DNA from: Parietaria judaica
Lineage: Eukaryota; Streptophyta; Magnoliopsida; Rosales; Urticaceae
Reading direction: 5' to 3'
Length of the DNA stretch: 64,000 nucleotides
Assembly (NCBI GenBank): GCA_954871525.1
Contig: OX940865.1
Coordinates: 6,014,001 to 6,078,000 of the forward strand
Each line of letters starts with the position of its first letter. Within the stretch, counting starts at the first letter, position 1. A program made the position numbers and the translations under genes. Below, in pieces: positions 60,228 through 64,000 of the stretch. The notes under the pieces are model-generated. The model saw nothing but the letters and a program-made list of their open reading frames with translations. It was not told the DNA's origin and did no database searches.

Positions 60228-60856
60228 GGAGCCAAAATTACCCTTAACATGCTGCTAGAATAGCTTTGATAAAATACATTAATTTAGAGTTACTCTGATG
60301 TATGTGGATATCGATTTTAATTGCTGATTTTCCAAACAGTTTATTCTGTCTTATTTAATAGAGAAGGTTCTTAACTTTTGGACATTCGAATTTTGTATAG
60401 TTTGTTTCTTCACAATTAAAAGAAGATAAATACAGGATATGCTACGAGTAGAATCACCATTCAATGATATGAAGGAACAAAAAAATATAAGCTTTGAGGC
60501 TTTAGAGTTGAAGGACGGAAAGATGAAAATGCAATAACTGAGAAAACGTTGAGAGAGCGGTGAAAGCAGAGATTTTGTTTTTGTTTCTTTTTTACATTTA
60601 ATTTCTAAGAAATTCGGTTACGTTTTTTAGAATAAAAATAACAACTTCAATATTTTCGAGGCTATGACATTAAAAAGGATAAAAATATATTACTGTATAT
60701 TTCCTTCAACGATCAAAAGGTAGAAAGAAAAATAGGTAAATTTTCAGTAAAATCATTACCAAAATGTGAAAACGACATTTTGTCTTAATACGATGTTATC
60801 ACTGTAAAGGACGGTCTTTTCAATAAGTAGACCCTCTCAGCATCATATTATAGAAA
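60228..60856. other. AT-rich spacer
   Basis: No gene or clear element was found. Confidence 0.45.
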
Positions 60857-62294
60857 ACTGTCGAGGGCGACTTGCACCACCCTCTTTCAGTTACAAAGAT
60901 AGCCACAATATACACAAATAATATTGTGGATGCGAATATCTTTGATTTACTGCATTTCTGACGAGGGCTCGGTTTCTTCCGTTGTTTAGCTGGACAATCG
61001 GAGGACATGATTGTAATGATTTCTCAACTCTCTCTGATCTTGCTGTTTTTCGAGATCGCTATGAGTCTACAGATTGAAGACAATGAGAATACGCTCATTC
61101 TTTCTAGGATTGCTCACGGATGATTTTCTCGACTGAGTAGCGATGAGCTCTTGGTGTGGCCTCGATGAACTCTCGTCGGTTAGCGAGGAGCTCTAGTTTG
61201 GGCGTCGCGGACCCTTTGTGGTTAGGAGCCTCATCGTCGTCCGAGGACTGGTCGAGCCGGGCTACTCGTCACTTGCTACAGCATGGCCTTAGAAAGGACT
61301 AGGCCGGGTTGACAAGTGGGTGCTCACGCTGCTCGAGGGTCACTGCGAACAACGGAATGCTCCTCGACGAGGAAGAGGACCCGAGAAGGTTGGATTCTTC
61401 GATCTACAAGAATGGCGGTCGTGATCGCTCACCTTCTCGAGGTTTTTCCCGGACGTTCCTTACTAAGTTATCCTTCACTTCCCGAGCCTGAGAAAAGAGA
61501 AACAACCGAGGTTCAGGGAAACACTGGGGGGTACCCCCTGATTCACCTCCGACGCTCAACATTAGTGTTTTGGTCTGGAGAGGATGAATTTAAGGGAGTT
61601 TTAGGGAGATGGAGATTTGAGAGTTCTTCTCTTTATTTTGTGGTGATGGAGCTAGAGTCGATCGCTTAGAAATGGCTCAGATCGGCTCGGAGCGGGTCCC
61701 TTATTGTGGTGTTGAGCTCCCTATTTATAGCAGGAGCCAGGGGCGAAATGGGCGCGTCGATGTGGCGATGAGCACGCTCCTCGACCGTCCGATGGGAGTA
61801 GGAGGGGCTTGATCATCTTTAACCACGTCAACGCGGTGCTAGACGACCTCGAGGGAAGCGTCGTCATTTCGCCTGACGAGGGAGCCTCCTGACCGTGCGA
61901 TGAGCATCCTCGAGGGCGGGATCGTCTTTAACCACGTCAATGCGGTGCCAGACGACCTCGAGGGCAGCGTCGTCATTTCGCTCGACGAAGGAGCTTCCTG
62001 ATCGTGCGATGGGCATCCTCGAGGGCAGGATTGTCCTTTCGCCTTGCTGACGTGGCTTCATCTGGTGGCTGCCATGTGTGTGGGCCCCATGAAAGGTGTT
62101 CCGGGGTTTTTTTGCCCCCGAGCGCGTCCCGTGTCCGTTTTCTGAAAACTTTATGTTGTTTTTTGGCGTTTTCATATTTTTGGGAACACCAGGACACTTC
62201 GTTTTGCGCAAAACAGGCCTCCGGAGGACATTTTTGTATAAAGAATATATTAGATAGATAATTCTTATTTTTGTTGCGAAAATACTCTCGACAG
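60857..62294 (-). mobile_element. Gypsy-type LTR or solo LTR (about 1.4 kb)
   Basis: Bounded by TGTCGAGGGCG on the left and CTCTCGACA on the right, an inverted TGTCGAG pair as expected of LTR ends. On the minus strand it has TATAAATAGG (about 61727) and, 150-200 bp downstream, TTTTCTCAGGCTCG, an acceptor-like site. Two blocks match the relic at 25.2-26.5 kb in opposite orientation, and both ends match the shorter relic at 33.4 kb. A 108-bp tandem repeat lies inside. Adjacent 5-bp flanks do not match, so no target duplication is claimed. ORFs across it are composition artefacts. Confidence 0.6.
61812..62042. repeat. 108-bp tandem repeat, two full copies plus a partial third
   Basis: GATCATCTTTAACCACGTCA starts at 61812 and recurs, slightly changed, at 61920; GATTGTCCTTTCG at 62029 begins a third. 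Units share GACGACCTCGAGGG, GCGTCGTCATTTCG and GTGCGATG-GCATCCTCGAGG. The repeat lies upstream of the LTR TATA box on the minus strand. Confidence 0.85.
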
Positions 62295-62589
62295 TTGTGT
62301 TAAGGATGGATTTGGCAAAATCCGACCTTAATAGTCAATCTCTCATTTTATCAAGTGTGAGCACTTGGTAATATGAATGACAAAGGACAAATAGATGTCC
62401 GTCAGAGAAATTTCGTCGGGAGCTCTTTGCTGTGGCTTTTTTTCGTTGGCAAACCTCTACTGATGGCCTTTACTTTCGAAGTGATTCTTGCGTCGGCTAT
62501 CATTTGGGAGTAATTTCGCCGATGCCCTTAGGCTAGAGAAATTTCTTGGGATGAACGATTTACGATGGAATTTTGCTCGAGGGGCATGT
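62295..62589. other. Spacer next to LTR
   Basis: It contains GGATTTGGCAAAATCCGACCTTAA (about 62306-62330), also found at the end of the 33.4-34.1 kb relic. The rest is unassigned. Confidence 0.4.
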
Positions 62590-62800
62590 ATTCGATAAGC
62601 CTCCGACGACGAGCTTTGGGTCGAGGAACGTCTGCTCGACGAGCTTTACTCCGATGAACTTCTGCTCGACGAGCTTCTGATGACGAACTTTGAGTCGAGG
62701 AACGTTTGCTCGACGAGCTTTGACTCGATAAGATTTGGCTGGATAAGCTTTGGCTCGAAGAGCTTTTCGTTTGAGGAACTTTGGCTCGACGAGCTTCAGG
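62590..62800. repeat. 15-bp minisatellite (GACGAGCTTTGGCTC-like units)
   Basis: About a dozen degenerate 15-bp units such as GACGAGCTTTGACTC and GAAGAGCTTTTCGTT. Because the unit is a multiple of three, all frames stay open and give a spurious Ser/Gln- or Ala-Arg-rich ORF on the minus strand. Confidence 0.8.
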
Positions 62801-63204
62801 GTTCCTTGCTTGCGACGTTTGACTTACCCAACAACTTCTAATTACAGACCCACCCGGCTTTTTGTGATAAGCCACGTGTTTCTCGAAAAGGGGAAAGATT
62901 CGGGTCCATTTAATGCAAGTCCTTTCGTACTCGAGTGCATCTGGGAATATGCAACGACTCAACGATCTCAGTTGTTGATGACTTCACGCGCTTTAATCTC
63001 GCGCCGTTAAAAAACGCAACGCTTCACCTCCTTCTTCGTCTCTCTTTATAAATACAAAATCTCGCCGTTGAAACTCAGTTTCCCGAATTCTTCCCACAAG
63101 CTCTCTGCAACTCCTTTGCGATTTTCTTCTTTCATCTCTCTCACCATATTTTTCTCACCTTCTTCTTAGACTCCGACACCCCCCCTCGACTTTGGTTGCC
63201 GATG
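62801..63204 (+). promoter_or_regulatory. Possible promoter and leader of the gypsy-type ORF
   Basis: TTTATAAATAC at about 63048-63058 is a good TATA box, followed by a CT-rich leader (63110-63180). It resembles a polymerase II promoter about 200 bp ahead of the transposon ORF. Confidence 0.4.
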
Positions 63205-64000
63205 GATCATCTGATCCTCTAGAGGATTTTCAAGACTCGGTTTCCTTCTTCCGTTATGACAGGGAAGGGGTTACAGGTAATCTCTGAGGAATACGCCGAC
63301 GATGAGAATCTGAGCATTCATCTTCGTCGCGTGGGCGAGCTCGCCGACCACCCTTTGGACGATTATGTTTGCGTTTATGATCACTTCTTCCGGGTCGTAC
63401 TTCCCTACTTCCCGGTGCCACCTCTCATCGTCGCTTTTCTCTATGCATTCAGAGTTCCTATTATCCAGGTGGGGCCGAATGTCATCCGCCTTCTCCTCTG
63501 CACCTTGGTCATCGCTCTCGAGCAAGAGGTGGACCTCACTCTAGAGGACTTGATGCGCCTCTTCAAGTTCTCTCGCAACCCGAAGAGCGTGGGCGGCTTC
63601 TCCCTCTTGCACCACAACCAGCCCCACGTCATGCTCAACACTCCAAACAATAAGTCTGGGTGGGAGAACAAGTAATTCTTCGACCGCGTCGACTCTCATT
63701 CCTTCGGCCCCCACTATGCCTCCCTACCGAGAGACTGGGTCATTGATACTGATCTCCCGAGGTTCAAGCCGAAGCGCGTCGACCATGGGGAGCAACGCTT
63801 CAAAGAGGTGCATCGGGAGCTCCTCGCCAACCCTGATTGAGATTGGCAACGAGATTTCACCGAGGCCCGGATCAGGAACTCCGGGGTCTATCAATCATGC
63901 ACGGTTCCCGGGCCGCTTCCCGAATTGATGCTTCTGAATGGGTTCCCACGGAACTCCGTATTAGGGAGTTCTTCGGTCGAGCGGAGGAGAGGCGTACCGA
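63205..64000 (+). pseudogene. Putative gypsy-type transposon protein (Transposase_28-like), disrupted and partial
   Basis: The open frame 63256-63675 contains DHFFRVVLPYFPVPP, FLYAFRVPIIQVGPN and LEDLMRLFKF. These look like the plant 'putative gypsy-type transposon' domain (PF04195). The same frame continues coherently to the window end but is cut by TAA at 63673-63675 and TGA at 63838-63840. An acidic segment in another frame just upstream (63205-63270, SSDPLEDFQDSVSFF) suggests a frameshift near 63260-63285 or an unrecognised intron. The domain's function is unknown; it is usually found in retrotransposon or CACTA-type contexts. The copy looks dead. Confidence 0.6.

Noticed and set aside
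25180..62294. A single giant LTR retrotransposon bounded by the two related GC-rich LTRs
   Set aside because: The two LTR-like blocks are in opposite orientation and diverged, with unrelated genes and elements between them.
62528..62962. A 144-codon minus-strand Ser/Gln- and Ala/Arg-rich ORF
   Set aside because: It is produced by a 15-bp minisatellite whose unit length is a multiple of three, and has no domain outside the repeat.
1..64000. CRISPR arrays, bacterial operons, tRNA or rRNA genes
   Set aside because: The tandem repeats seen lack unique regular spacers, no ribosome-binding-site-led gene clusters occur, and no cloverleaf with intact A and B boxes was recognised by eye. A tRNAscan run would settle the tRNA question.

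Overview
The window is nuclear DNA from a flowering plant, most likely a eudicot; the species cannot be named from it. The evidence is two intact NAC transcription factor genes with plant-type GT-AG introns, AT-rich intergenic DNA full of (TA)n tracts, and plant transposable elements of almost every class. Only the two NAC genes look like functional host genes. Nearly everything else that can be recognised is mobile DNA or its debris.

Layout. 1-2489: 3' part of a LINE with an open ORF2 (reverse transcriptase, zinc-binding region, RNase H) and a poly(A) tail. 4293-5833 (minus): a three-exon NAC gene of the NAC056/NARS/NOR clade. 7283-10442: a Mutator-like element with long terminal inverted repeats (TIRs) and a 10-bp target duplication; it carries the 5' end of an unidentified gene and a broken hAT transposase. 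12.8-29 kb: gene-free and rich in TIR elements, including two MULEs, an 860-bp near-perfect palindrome made of two inverted MITEs, a satellite-like array, a GC-rich LTR relic and nested MITEs. 33.4-34.7 kb: an LTR relic and a second hAT fragment. 35737-36965 (minus): a three-exon NAC gene of the NAC019/055/072 (RD26) clade, with a TATA box and four G-boxes upstream. 37-52 kb: AT-rich DNA with MITEs, another captured-sequence MULE and a decayed LINE. 52300-59299 (minus): a complete but apparently non-coding Copia-type retrotransposon (two LTRs, 5-bp target duplication, tRNA-iMet primer site, polypurine tract), itself invaded by a hAT-like element. 59.6-64 kb: LTR relics, minisatellites and a disrupted gypsy-type transposon ORF running off the window.

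How the genes relate. The two NAC genes lie on the same strand about 30 kb apart. They belong to the same two subclades that sit side by side in Arabidopsis (ANAC018/ANAC019 and ANAC055/ANAC056). The window is therefore best read as an old conserved NAC pair whose spacer has been expanded by transposon insertions. The NAC056-type gene is expected to act in fruit or seed maturation and senescence, and the NAC072-type gene in abscisic acid (ABA), jasmonate and drought responses; these roles come from family knowledge. No tRNA or rRNA gene, CRISPR array or bacterial-style operon was found.
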